A DNA stretch of 10,831 nt from Comamonadaceae bacterium (GTDB lineage Bacteria > Pseudomonadota > Gammaproteobacteria > Burkholderiales > Burkholderiaceae_C). Location: NCBI GenBank assembly GCA_947374505.1, contig CANCCE010000087.1, positions 1-10,831 on the forward strand. Reading direction: 5' to 3'. Below, in pieces: positions 1-6,701 of the stretch. The translations under genes and the position numbers were made by a program. The number at the start of each line of letters is the position of its first letter. Position 1 is the stretch's first letter. The notes beneath the pieces are model-generated. The model saw nothing but the letters and a program-made list of their open reading frames with translations. It was not told the origin of the DNA and searched no databases.

Positions 1-911
1 CAACCGAGCAGCGTTCGCGTTTCGTCAGCACGCGCCTGTGCGCTGTGGGTGTTGAGGATCACCGTGATCAAGCGCATCCCGTTGCGCTTGGATGAGGTGA
101 CCAGGCAGTAGCCGGCCTCTTGGGTGTGGCCCGTCTTCAGTCCGTCAACGCTGGGATCGGTGTAGAGCAAGGCATTGCGGTTTCCTTGCTTGATACCGTT
201 GTATTTGAAATCTCGTTCCGCGTAGATCGAGTAATAGTCAACGCTGTCGCGGATGATGGCGCGCGCCAGGATGGCGAGGTCATGCGCAGACGACTTGTGC
301 GCCGGGTCAGGCAGACCCGTGGGATTCATGAAATGCGTGTGCGTCATGCCAAGGCGCAGGGCTTCGGCATTCATCAGCTTGGCAAAGCCCTCTTCAGAGC
401 CGGCCATGTGCTCGGCAATTGCCTTGGATGCGTCGTTGCCCGACTGGATAATGATGCCGCGCAGGATGTCGATCACCGTGGCCTGGCTGTTCAGTGGCAG
501 GTACATGCACGACTCGGTGCTCGAACCTCGGCACCAAGCGTTCAGACTGACCGAGACCAGGTCGGTTGGCTTGAGTTTGCCGGAGCGGAGCGCCTGCTCG
601 ACGATGTAGCTGGTCATCATCTTGGTGATCGAAGCCGGCGGCAAAGATTCGTCAGCGTTGGCCGAGGCGAGCACTTCGCCCGAGTCGAAGTCCATCAACA
701 ACCACGCCTTGGCGGGCAGCGCCGGCGGGTTGTCCGCCAAGGCGATTTGAGCCGCCAATGGCGGCTGAGCGTTCACGGCGGCAGCGGTCTTTTTGTGGGC
801 CGCTTGCTTGGTGGCGTGGTGTTTCGCCGCGTAGGACGCCGAGCTAGGCACCATGGTACTTACAGCGATGGCGAAGAGGACAGGGAAGATGGAGAAAGTC
901 TTGGTGTGCAT
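1..911 (-). CDS. dacA: D-alanyl-D-alanine carboxypeptidase (PBP5/6 family, peptidase S11), C-terminus cut by window edge
   Basis: Periplasmic penicillin-binding protein that removes the terminal D-Ala from peptidoglycan pentapeptides and so limits cross-linking. Reading from the ATG at 911 gives 303 codons with no stop before the window edge. Residues 1-28 form a signal peptide (MHTKTFSIFPVLFAIAV, then Ala/Ser-rich). A Lys/His/Ala-rich linker (about 29-66) precedes the catalytic domain. All three serine-acylase motifs are intact: SITK at 94-97 (nucleophile S94), SGN at 157-159 and KTG at 259-261. The missing C-terminus should hold the rest of the catalytic domain and probably the PBP5-type beta domain and amphipathic anchor. 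It is the last visible gene of the minus-strand group, 77 bp after the nitroreductase stop, with a palindrome in that gap. The start lacks a strong Shine-Dalgarno sequence, but the signal peptide supports it. The family is certain; the paralogue letter (dacA or dacC) is not. Confidence 0.95.
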   Translation of the reverse strand, partial: MHTKTFSIFPVLFAIAVSTMVPSSASYAAKHHATKQAAHKKTAAAVNAQPPLAAQIALADNPPALPAKAWLLMDFDSGEVLASANADESLPPASITKMMTSYIVEQALRSGKLKPTDLVSVSLNAWCRGSSTESCMYLPLNSQATVIDILRGIIIQSGNDASKAIAEHMAGSEEGFAKLMNAEALRLGMTHTHFMNPTGLPDPAHKSSAHDLAILARAIIRDSVDYYSIYAERDFKYNGIKQGNRNALLYTDPSVDGLKTGHTQEAGYCLVTSSKRNGMRLITVILNTHSAQARADETRTLLG

Positions 912-942
912 GGTATTTTTCAAGAAGAGGTCTGATTGTCGC

Positions 943-960
943 GTATCGAGTTGTCGATAC
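943..960. repeat. Perfect 18-bp inverted repeat upstream of the carboxypeptidase gene
   Basis: GTATCGA (943-949), 4-nt centre GTTG (950-953), TCGATAC (954-960). The arms are perfectly complementary over 7 bp. It lies in the 77-bp gap between the nitroreductase stop and the carboxypeptidase ATG, 31 bp before that ATG in the direction of transcription. No T-run follows on the minus strand, so it does not look like an intrinsic terminator. An operator or a leader hairpin is more plausible. What it does is inference. Confidence 0.5.
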
Positions 961-988
961 CCAGTCGTGTTGACTTCTGACTGAACCG

Positions 989-1672
989 CTACGCCATCAC
1001 CCGAAAATACTGGTCCAGCGTGCAACGCTCCGTCACGGTTTGATTCACTGCGGCGTCAAAGTCGGCATATCCAAGGGCGATCCCGCAGACGATTTTTGAG
1101 TTGGTGTCCAGGTCCAAGCTTCGACGAATCAAACCCGGATAAGACGCTATGGCGCCAATGGCACAGGTGGCCAAGCCTTGCGACTGAGCGGCCAGCATCA
1201 AGCCGTACAGCGTCATGCCGAAATCCATGTATCCACCGCTGCCGAAGTCGCCGTTGATGGTGGCGATCAAGGCCACGGGGGCATCAAAAAAACGGAAGTT
1301 CTGTTCGAACTGCTGATCCCGACCCGCCCTGTCGTCTTGGGCAATACCGATCGAGCCGTACAAGGCTTTCGCCGCCGCCACTTGACGGCGCCGGAGCGTC
1401 ATCGGCATTGGCGTTGGGAAATAACTGTAGTCCTCTGGCTCTTTCGCGCCACTGAGCCACGCATTTGTGAGGTCGGCGGTCAACCGCACTCTGGCTTTTC
1501 CAACGATTGAGATGAATGAACCCGGCTGCAAGTTAGCGCCACTCGGTGCCTGACGAGCCTGCGTTAAAACTTCCCGCAACAAGCTCTCAGCCACAGGCTT
1601 GGCTTGGTACGCCCGAATCGAACGACGATCAGTTACGAGGCCAGTGAACAAGTCGGGGGAAGGTGGAGTCAC
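989..1672 (-). CDS. Nitroreductase family protein (FMN-dependent NAD(P)H oxidoreductase)
   Basis: Cytoplasmic flavoprotein of the nitroreductase fold, which reduces nitroaromatics, quinones or enones with NAD(P)H through bound FMN; the natural substrate cannot be read. Visible family marks are the N-terminal RRSIRAY (FMN-phosphate Arg/Ser region), APSGANLQP about 25 residues later, the GSGGYMDFGMTLYGLMLAAQ helix and GLATCAIGAI near the C-terminus. Two in-frame GTG starts are possible. I chose the one at 1672 (227 aa) because a GAGA stretch lies 6 nt upstream and the length fits the family. The GTG at 1705 would add 11 hydrophobic residues (VCVCFLILRLA) and has no clear ribosome site. The upstream DUF3014 stop is 54 bp away in the same frame, so the two are probably co-transcribed. 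The role in an envelope gene group is unexplained. Confidence 0.9.
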   Translation of the reverse strand: MTPPSPDLFTGLVTDRRSIRAYQAKPVAESLLREVLTQARQAPSGANLQPGSFISIVGKARVRLTADLTNAWLSGAKEPEDYSYFPTPMPMTLRRRQVAAAKALYGSIGIAQDDRAGRDQQFEQNFRFFDAPVALIATINGDFGSGGYMDFGMTLYGLMLAAQSQGLATCAIGAIASYPGLIRRSLDLDTNSKIVCGIALGYADFDAAVNQTVTERCTLDQYFRVMA

Positions 1673-1726
1673 AGCAAGTCTCAGAATTAAAAAACAGACG
1701 CACACGAACGTGTGCGGTGCCCGATT

Positions 1727-2599
1727 TTACTGAGTCGGCTTAGACCGCTTGATGATCTCCTGGCGAACCGCCGACAGACGAGCCTTGAGCCGGTTCTGAT
1801 TGACAGAGCCGACACGCAGCATGATCTTTTGTCCAGACGATAAAGCCTCCAGCGCCGGGTTAGCGAACTCGTAACGCACCCAAGGACGCAGCGATGGAAT
1901 GGGGCCCTTGACCTCGGTCAGCTGCACCGCCATCTCTTGAGGCGCTCTCGGCGTCGCGAGCAAATGATCAATGACTTGGAGCAGGCGATCGTTGAACTGG
2001 CGATTCGGAAATCCGAGTTCACCATAGGTTTTCTGCAGCACGGGGTACATCCGCACGTAAAGGTCTACAGCTTGAGAAATGTTGATGCTTTCCAGCAGCA
2101 GGACCAAAGGCGTGTAACGCAGACCGTTGTCAGAGCTGACGATCGTCGCACCTTCGTGCGACTGCACCGTGAACCGCCCCTCGGTGGGGCTGATCGGCCA
2201 CGCCACGGGTGGTGCGTGCGTCCGGCCGAGATTATCAACCGTCGCCACAAATTTTCGTGGGAAGTCGTCCAGTTGGAAAAACGTCAGGGCGGCCTTTGTG
2301 CCTAAGAAGCTCGTCAGTGCAGAACCGATTTGATCAGCCGCCAAAGGCAGCGCTGCAACGGGAATGTCGACCGGTTGTAACTCAGCGGGGGAGGCGGCTG
2401 GAGCTGATGGAACGGGAGATGGTGCGGCCATATCAGAGCCGCTGTTCGCGGACTCAGCCATTTCGGTCATGGGCAGCACAACCGTCGGTCCGGTCAGGCG
2501 TGGCGTCTGTTTGGCCATGGACCACCAAAGGACCGCCAGCACAGCGCCCACGGCAATGATCGCAACAGGCCATAAAAATTGTTTAGAAGTGAACTTCAA
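1727..2599 (-). CDS. DUF3014 domain protein, inner-membrane anchored
   Basis: 290 aa, function unknown. Residues about 9-27 form one transmembrane helix (VAIIAVGAVLAVLWW), followed by an Ala/Pro/Ser/Glu-rich linker (about 30-80). A folded C-terminal domain then matches my memory of DUF3014: FFQLDDFPRKFVATVDNL, RYTPLVLLLE, YVRMYPVLQKTYGELGFPN, FNDRLLQVIDHLLATP and WVRYEFANPALE. The anchor-linker-domain order places the domain in the periplasm by inference. The start is TTG, not ATG. AAAGGA sits 5 nt before it, and the first in-frame ATG (residue 28) would remove the membrane helix. The gene lies 36 bp after the SH3b gene and in the same orientation, so an operon is likely. The family assignment is strong; no biochemical role is claimed. 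Confidence 0.88.
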   Translation of the reverse strand: MKFTSKQFLWPVAIIAVGAVLAVLWWSMAKQTPRLTGPTVVLPMTEMAESANSGSDMAAPSPVPSAPAASPAELQPVDIPVAALPLAADQIGSALTSFLGTKAALTFFQLDDFPRKFVATVDNLGRTHAPPVAWPISPTEGRFTVQSHEGATIVSSDNGLRYTPLVLLLESINISQAVDLYVRMYPVLQKTYGELGFPNRQFNDRLLQVIDHLLATPRAPQEMAVQLTEVKGPIPSLRPWVRYEFANPALEALSSGQKIMLRVGSVNQNRLKARLSAVRQEIIKRSKPTQ

Positions 2600-2604
2600 G
2601 GAGA

Positions 2605-2610
2605 TCCTTT
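2605..2610 (-). promoter_or_regulatory. Ribosome binding site that fixes the TTG start of the DUF3014 gene
   Basis: On the minus strand AAAGGA is followed by TCTCC and then TTG at 2599. The 5-nt spacing is optimal, which makes TTG the best start although no ATG is near. The phasin gene has the same arrangement (AAAGGA, 5 nt, ATG). Confidence 0.65.
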
Positions 2611-2635
2611 CAACCTGAGCAGCATGATTGCAAAC

Positions 2636-3109
2636 TCACCAACCCCACAGTAAGCCCCGCGAAACCCAGCCCTGAGCGCCGCTTTCCCGTTGTACCCGAA
2701 CCCACTTGCGACGGTGCTCCAAAGTACGCAAGAGTTCGCCATATTCGACCTTGCCCAAAATCCGGCTGTTGGTGCTCGGGGCGCTGCGAACATTGGCGAT
2801 AGTCGCCTTCACGACCAAGTGCGCTTTCCGGCCAACCATAGGACGGTAAATCCATCCTTTGTCGTTCTCAAAATCCCGCACTTGCAACCAACTCCCTTGG
2901 CGACGGATCACTTCCAACGGATAGCCTTTGCCCAGCTCAAACAAAATTGTGTCTTTGGTGCTGGCGCCAGAGCGAAGATTGACCACACTGCGATCTACGC
3001 TCACCATGCTCTGGGCTAATGCACCCTGGGTCCAAAAAACGAGCCACAAAGTCACGAATAAAAAAGTGAGTGTGCGGCCTAAGACGGGCGAACGACGTGT
3101 GTACGCCAT
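2636..3109 (-). CDS. Secreted protein with two bacterial SH3 (SH3b) domains
   Basis: 157 aa from the ATG at 3109. Residues 1-32 are a signal peptide: Arg-rich start, hydrophobic core LTFLFVTLWLVFW, and ALA cleavage before Gln33. Two SH3b repeats follow. The first has VNLRSGAST (43-51), a W74 turn and KGWIY (84-88). The second has ANVRSAPST (105-113), W136 and GWVSRGLLW (147-155). Such domains bind peptidoglycan or act as periplasmic protein-binding modules; no enzymatic domain is present. An in-frame TTG at 3148 would add 13 residues ahead of the signal peptide and has no ribosome site, so I prefer the ATG, although it too lacks a clear Shine-Dalgarno. It is the first gene of a minus-strand group leading to DUF3014, a nitroreductase and a D,D-carboxypeptidase. 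A cell-wall sensing or binding role is inference. Confidence 0.88.
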   Translation of the reverse strand: MAYTRRSPVLGRTLTFLFVTLWLVFWTQGALAQSMVSVDRSVVNLRSGASTKDTILFELGKGYPLEVIRRQGSWLQVRDFENDKGWIYRPMVGRKAHLVVKATIANVRSAPSTNSRILGKVEYGELLRTLEHRRKWVRVQRESGAQGWVSRGLLWGW

Positions 3110-3239
3110 AGAAACAAATTCGAACTTATGTTCCAAGGTTTTATGCAAAATAAATACTTTTAGAGTTAACTAAAGATACCTTACAGCAACTCAGCAAGCA
3201 AAAATGTAGTCCTATACCGTCAATCAAAAATACACGTGC

Positions 3240-3265
3240 AAAAGCCCCGGCCAGCGGGGCTTTTT
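3240..3265 (-). terminator. Rho-independent terminator of the phasin gene
   Basis: A perfect 10-bp stem AAAAGCCCCG / CGGGGCTTTT surrounds the 5-nt loop GCCAG (3250-3254). It starts 29 bp after the phasin stop. The A/T ends make it usable in both directions: the plus strand ends in five T, the minus strand in four. It also separates the phasin transcript from the SH3b gene group. Confidence 0.85.
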
Positions 3266-3293
3266 AATCAGGTCGGCAGATGCCGAAGTGAAA

Positions 3294-3737
3294 TTACTTC
3301 TTTTTGCTGGTCGTTTTGATGGCCGATTCGACAGCCGTTTGAACTTGGGTGGCGGCGGCTTTCATGCCCTTGCTGACAGCGGCAAAAGCTTCCGGTGCCG
3401 GATGAGATTTTTCGATGGCTTCAACGCTGGTGTGGAACTGGGCAACGCCCAGGGCCGTGACTTCTTTAAGGTTTTTAGCAGCCATAGCCATATTCTCTTC
3501 GGCCAAGGTTTTTATGGCTTCAAAAGCGGCTTGTGGCTCTTTGATACCTTTGAAAGATTCGACGGTAGCCGCGACAGACGCTTGTGTAGCTTGCGCTTGT
3601 TTTTGAGCCAATTCGCCCCACGCTTGCAGGTTAGCCATCAATGGTTTGAGGGCTTCTTGAGATGCCGCTGGATTGAATTTAGCCGCATTCTCTTTCATCG
3701 TATTGGTGATAGCTTCGAAGGGATTGTTATTGAACAT
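3294..3737 (-). CDS. phaP: Phasin family protein (PHA granule-associated)
   Basis: 147 aa. Phasins coat polyhydroxyalkanoate granules and control their number and size. The protein is Ala/Lys/Glu-rich and almost entirely helical. It has the N-terminal MFNNNPFEAITNTM and the Ala/Gln-rich LAQKQAQATQASVAATVESF region typical of the family, with no Cys or Trp-rich core except a single Trp. It ends in a Lys tail (TTSKKK), common in this group. It is somewhat short compared with the usual ~180-190 aa. The ATG start has AAAGGA 5 nt upstream. The gene is monocistronic: a terminator follows it and a possible PhaR-like operator lies in its leader. It diverges from the porin gene. Which PHA synthase it serves is not visible here. 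Confidence 0.9.
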   Translation of the reverse strand: MFNNNPFEAITNTMKENAAKFNPAASQEALKPLMANLQAWGELAQKQAQATQASVAATVESFKGIKEPQAAFEAIKTLAEENMAMAAKNLKEVTALGVAQFHTSVEAIEKSHPAPEAFAAVSKGMKAAATQVQTAVESAIKTTSKKK

Positions 3738-3757
3738 GGTGATCCTTTTTAAAAATG

Positions 3758-3771
3758 TTGCAGTGCAGCAA
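3758..3771. promoter_or_regulatory. Candidate PhaR-type operator in the phasin leader
   Basis: TTGCAGTGCAGCAA has outer arms TTGC/GCAA around 6 nt, and contains TTGC-AGT-GCAG, one mismatch from the CTGC-N3-GCAG pattern I recall for PhaR sites in Paracoccus. It lies 20 bp upstream of the phasin ATG, just before its ribosome site, where a repressor could block transcription. PhaR control of phasin genes is established in other bacteria; binding here is inference. The rest of the phasin-porin gap (to 3982) shows no confident promoter boxes. Confidence 0.4.
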
Positions 3772-3982
3772 TTCTACGGGGGTTCAAGTTAAAATTATTA
3801 GATTGCCTCCAGATTAGTGTCGCTTTAGGGACAACTACCTAACGCATCCGCCATAGTCAAAGCTCGGACGCAAAGGGTAACCATGCCGGCTGCCGTTTGA
3901 AGCCAACGCGGCCGCTGTCACTGCCGTGTCACGCTTGCCCCATAAAATGATATTCAATTTTTATAAAAAAAAGAAATGTGGC

Positions 3983-5347
3983 ATGTATTTTGATTGTTTT
4001 ATTTTGAGATTTTCGCGACCAACCTGCAACGCTTTCATAGCCTCACTTCTATTGGCCATGTGCGGTATGACTGCAGCGCAGTCTCAAGATGACGAAGACA
4101 CATCGGCCAAATACCAGACCACCTACAACTGGCAAAAGCACACCTCATTTACGTCCCCCTACGCCGGCCCCAACACTCTCGGATCCGCAGCGGACAAGAT
4201 GTATACCTTCTCGACAACTGCCCACTGGGGAACACGACTCTGGCAAGGTGGCGAGCTTTATTTCAACCCAGAACTGGCATCGGGTGTCCCTTTTTCTAAC
4301 AATTTAGTGGGGCTGGGTGGGTTTACCAATGGCGAGATCACGCGGGCGGCGGGAAGCACTCCCAAGCCCTACGTTCAGCGTTTATTCGTTCGTCAAACAT
4401 GGAACAACGGCGGCGGCAGCGAAAAAATCAACGCTGACTTCAACCAGATGGCAGGTACCGTCGACAAAAACCGGTTCGTGCTGACCGCCGGTAATTTCTC
4501 AACGCTAGACGTCTTTGACGACAACACCTACGCCAAAGACCCGAGGACCCAGTTCATGAATTGGGGCAATTGGACGTATTCAGCCTTCGACTATTCGGCA
4601 GATGCACGCGGTTTTGGCTGGGGCTTCGCCGGTGAGTTGTATCAGGATGCTTGGGTTTTTCGCTTTGGTCGCATGACAGGACCTAAAGAGCCCAATGGAT
4701 TACCGCTGGACTTTGCGCTGGGCAAGCACTATGGCGACCAGGTGGAAATCGAGCATGGACATGACTTCAACGGTCAACCAGGCAAAGTGAGGCTTTTGGC
4801 CTTCAGGAACAGGGCCGTGTTGGCCAGTTTCAGTGACGCCACGGCATACCTGCTCGGCCACCCAGGTGCGGGAACCGATCCACAAACCATCTTCAACGTG
4901 CGCGGTAATGTAAAGACCAAGTACGGTCTTGGCGTCAATCTAGAGCAAGCGATCAACACAGATATAGGCTTTTTTCTGAGGGCCATGAAAACCGATGGCC
5001 GAACCGAAACTGTGGCCTTCACCGAAGTGGATGATTCGTTTTCATCGGGGTTTTTATTCAAAGGCAACTTGTGGGGCCGCGCCAATGACACTGTCGGGCT
5101 GTCCATGATGCAGAACCAGTTGTCCAACGACCGGCGCAGGTATTTAGAGGCCGGCGGCATTTCCTTCTTTATTGGTGACGGTGCCCTGAACTACAAGCCG
5201 GAAACCATTTTCGAAGGCTTTTACAGCCTTGGCGTCAGCAAAACTATCTGGCTGACAGGGGACTATCAGCGCATCCAGAATCCTGCTTACAACGCCAGCC
5301 GCGGACCGGTGAACGTTTTCGCCGTTCGAATCCACGCTGAGTTTTAG
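3983..5347 (+). CDS. OprB-like carbohydrate-selective porin, outer membrane
   Basis: An outer-membrane beta-barrel channel of the OprB (carbohydrate porin) family. From the ATG at 3983 it has 454 aa. A signal peptide with core AFIASLLLAMCGMTAA is followed by QSQDD. The mature part begins with YQTTYNWQKHTSF and DKMYTFSTTAHWG, then ELYFNPELASGVPFSNNLVG, YVQRLFVRQTWN and many alternating aromatic strands. It ends in HAEF; a C-terminal Phe is the usual outer-membrane assembly signal. Upstream in-frame starts exist (ATG 3947, GTG 3926), but they would give an overlong n-region and have no ribosome site; the ribosome site for 3983 is also weak. The family name implies sugars, but OprB relatives near catabolic genes may pass other small solutes. 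Its convergent neighbour is a solute receptor, so a shared uptake route is possible but not shown. Confidence 0.9.
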   Translation: MYFDCFILRFSRPTCNAFIASLLLAMCGMTAAQSQDDEDTSAKYQTTYNWQKHTSFTSPYAGPNTLGSAADKMYTFSTTAHWGTRLWQGGELYFNPELASGVPFSNNLVGLGGFTNGEITRAAGSTPKPYVQRLFVRQTWNNGGGSEKINADFNQMAGTVDKNRFVLTAGNFSTLDVFDDNTYAKDPRTQFMNWGNWTYSAFDYSADARGFGWGFAGELYQDAWVFRFGRMTGPKEPNGLPLDFALGKHYGDQVEIEHGHDFNGQPGKVRLLAFRNRAVLASFSDATAYLLGHPGAGTDPQTIFNVRGNVKTKYGLGVNLEQAINTDIGFFLRAMKTDGRTETVAFTEVDDSFSSGFLFKGNLWGRANDTVGLSMMQNQLSNDRRRYLEAGGISFFIGDGALNYKPETIFEGFYSLGVSKTIWLTGDYQRIQNPAYNASRGPVNVFAVRIHAEF

Positions 5348-5357
5348 GCCATTCTCT

Positions 5358-6347
5358 TTACTGCAAGGACCGAACCAACGGTGACCAAAGCTCAATCTCA
5401 CTTTTAAAGAACTGGGTGAAAGTGTCTGCATCCCAATCCTGCGTTTCTATGTATTCAAAGGCCAGCTGGTCCCGAATAGTCTGACTACGCAGGCCGTTGC
5501 GAACTTCTAGATTGAGTTTATTGACGATACTTTTGGGTAGGCCGGCCGGCGCAGAAAGTGAAAACCAAGTGATGGCCGTCAATTTGGGGTAACCGAGTTC
5601 TGCAAAAGTTGGCACATTCGGATAATCCTTGAGCCGCTTGGTTGACGTGATGGCCAGCACCCGCAACTTGCCGCTTTGAATGTGGCTTGCGGCAGACCGT
5701 AGCGTCATGAAGCCCGCTTGAATTTGTCCGCCCAACAAGTCCATCACTGCAGGACCGGCACCTTTGTAACTGATGTGCACCAGATTGAGTTTATTGCCGA
5801 CCGCAAACAACTCGCCGATCAGTTGAGCATGCGTTCCCAGCCCGGGCGAACCCCAGCTCAAACCCTTTGGGGCGGCATTCACATAGGCAATAAACCCCTT
5901 CAGATCTTTCACGGGTAAATCTGCATTGATCACCAGCGCTGAGGGCGGGCCTCCCAACAACGCAATGTGTGTGAAGTCTTTCATTGGGTTCATGCTGCTA
6001 CCCAAAAGTATCGGCGCAATGACGTGCGAACCAATCCCAGACACCACGAGAGAATAACCATCGGGTGCAGCCTTGGCGACCTGCATGGAGCCGAGGGTGC
6101 CCCCTGCACCACCCTTGTTGTCGACGATGAACGGCTGCTTGAGTGCGTTGGTCAGGTGGTCGGCGGTCAAACGGCCAAGGTTATCAGCCGTGCCGCCAGC
6201 AGAATAAGGAACTACGATTTTCACGGCACGGGTAGGCCACGCTTGCGGCGCCTGTGCCGCAGCATTGAACGCTGCGGTCGTGAGCCAGAAAGTCAAGCCC
6301 AGCGACAACGCCGCTTGCCAGCGTGCTGGCGCTTGTTTGTTTGTCAT
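5358..6347 (-). CDS. Bug/TctC family periplasmic solute-binding protein
   Basis: 329 aa. A periplasmic receptor of the tripartite tricarboxylate transporter (TTT) family, which in Burkholderiales binds carboxylates, aromatic acids or other organics. The signal peptide (1 to about 31) has core ALSLGLTFWLTTAAF and ends NAAA before QAPQ. Mature landmarks are WPTRAVKIVVPYSAGGTADN, a GGAGGTLGSMQVAKAAPDGY loop, HISYKGAGPAVMDLLGGQI, the PNVPTFAELGYP motif and PAGLPKSIVNKLN. The start at 6347 is preceded by AAGGA with 6-nt spacing; the ATG at 6380 would place 11 residues ahead of the signal peptide. It lies 36 bp after the ferredoxin stop and is probably co-transcribed with it. No TctA/TctB membrane subunits are in the window, so it looks like one of the many orphan Bug receptors. 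The ligand is probably the cluster's substrate (inference). Confidence 0.93.
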   Translation of the reverse strand: MTNKQAPARWQAALSLGLTFWLTTAAFNAAAQAPQAWPTRAVKIVVPYSAGGTADNLGRLTADHLTNALKQPFIVDNKGGAGGTLGSMQVAKAAPDGYSLVVSGIGSHVIAPILLGSSMNPMKDFTHIALLGGPPSALVINADLPVKDLKGFIAYVNAAPKGLSWGSPGLGTHAQLIGELFAVGNKLNLVHISYKGAGPAVMDLLGGQIQAGFMTLRSAASHIQSGKLRVLAITSTKRLKDYPNVPTFAELGYPKLTAITWFSLSAPAGLPKSIVNKLNLEVRNGLRSQTIRDQLAFEYIETQDWDADTFTQFFKSEIELWSPLVRSLQ

Positions 6348-6383
6348 ATTGAATCCTTGAGGATAAACGCGCAAGGCCATAGC

Positions 6384-6701
6384 CTACAGGGAAATAAAAA
6401 CTCGTCCACCTTCGATGGAAACCGGGTAGGTTTTCAGCGGCGTCAAGCAGGGAGGCGCCAACACCTCACCCGTGCGGATGTCGAAAACACCATTGTGAAA
6501 ATTGCATTCAACCGCGTCGCCAATGATGCACCCTTCAGATAACGAACCAGGTCCATGCGTGCACAGATCATCGGTCACAAAAAAGTCACCTTCCAAATTA
6601 AAGACTGCAAGCGTCAGGCCCGGCTTTTCAACCTTGAGCGCCTGTCCATCATTCACATCCCCCGTCGCGCACAAATCAAGCTGGGTGCAAGTCTGCGTCA
6701 T
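6384..6701 (-). CDS. Rieske-type [2Fe-2S] ferredoxin of an oxygenase system
   Basis: 105 aa. A small cytoplasmic electron carrier that passes electrons from a reductase to a Rieske oxygenase. Cluster ligands are C47 and H49 (CTHG) and C66 and H69 (CNFH), the standard CxH-x16-CxxH pattern. The surrounding VTDDLCTHGPGSLSEG, the FDIRTGEVLAPP stretch and the TYPVSIEGGRVFI ending match stand-alone oxygenase ferredoxins (naphthalene/biphenyl type). I chose the ATG at 6701 because AAGGA lies 7 nt upstream; the ATG at 6722 has no such site. It diverges from the oxygenase gene across a 160-bp control region and precedes the Bug receptor in an apparent two-gene unit. Its partner is most likely the oxygenase at 6862 (inference from proximity). 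No ferredoxin reductase is seen. Confidence 0.93.
   Translation of the reverse strand: MTQTCTQLDLCATGDVNDGQALKVEKPGLTLAVFNLEGDFFVTDDLCTHGPGSLSEGCIIGDAVECNFHNGVFDIRTGEVLAPPCLTPLKTYPVSIEGGRVFISL

Noticed and set aside
120..935. Long plus-strand open frame (271 codons) at the left edge
   Set aside because: It is antisense to the carboxypeptidase gene, whose three catalytic motifs are intact on the minus strand. The plus-strand product is Arg/Val/Gly-rich with no recognisable domain.
943..960. Palindrome read as a terminator for the nitroreductase gene
   Set aside because: The arms are only 7 bp, not GC-rich, and no T-run follows on the minus strand.
1705..1729. DUF3014 and nitroreductase share a frame separated by a single TAA, possible read-through fusion
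   Set aside because: Each half is a complete family protein, and the nitroreductase has its own GTG start with a ribosome site. Nothing indicates stop suppression.
6378..6380. ATG at 6380 as start of the Bug receptor
   Set aside because: It would put 11 residues ahead of the signal peptide. AAGGA with 6-nt spacing supports 6347.
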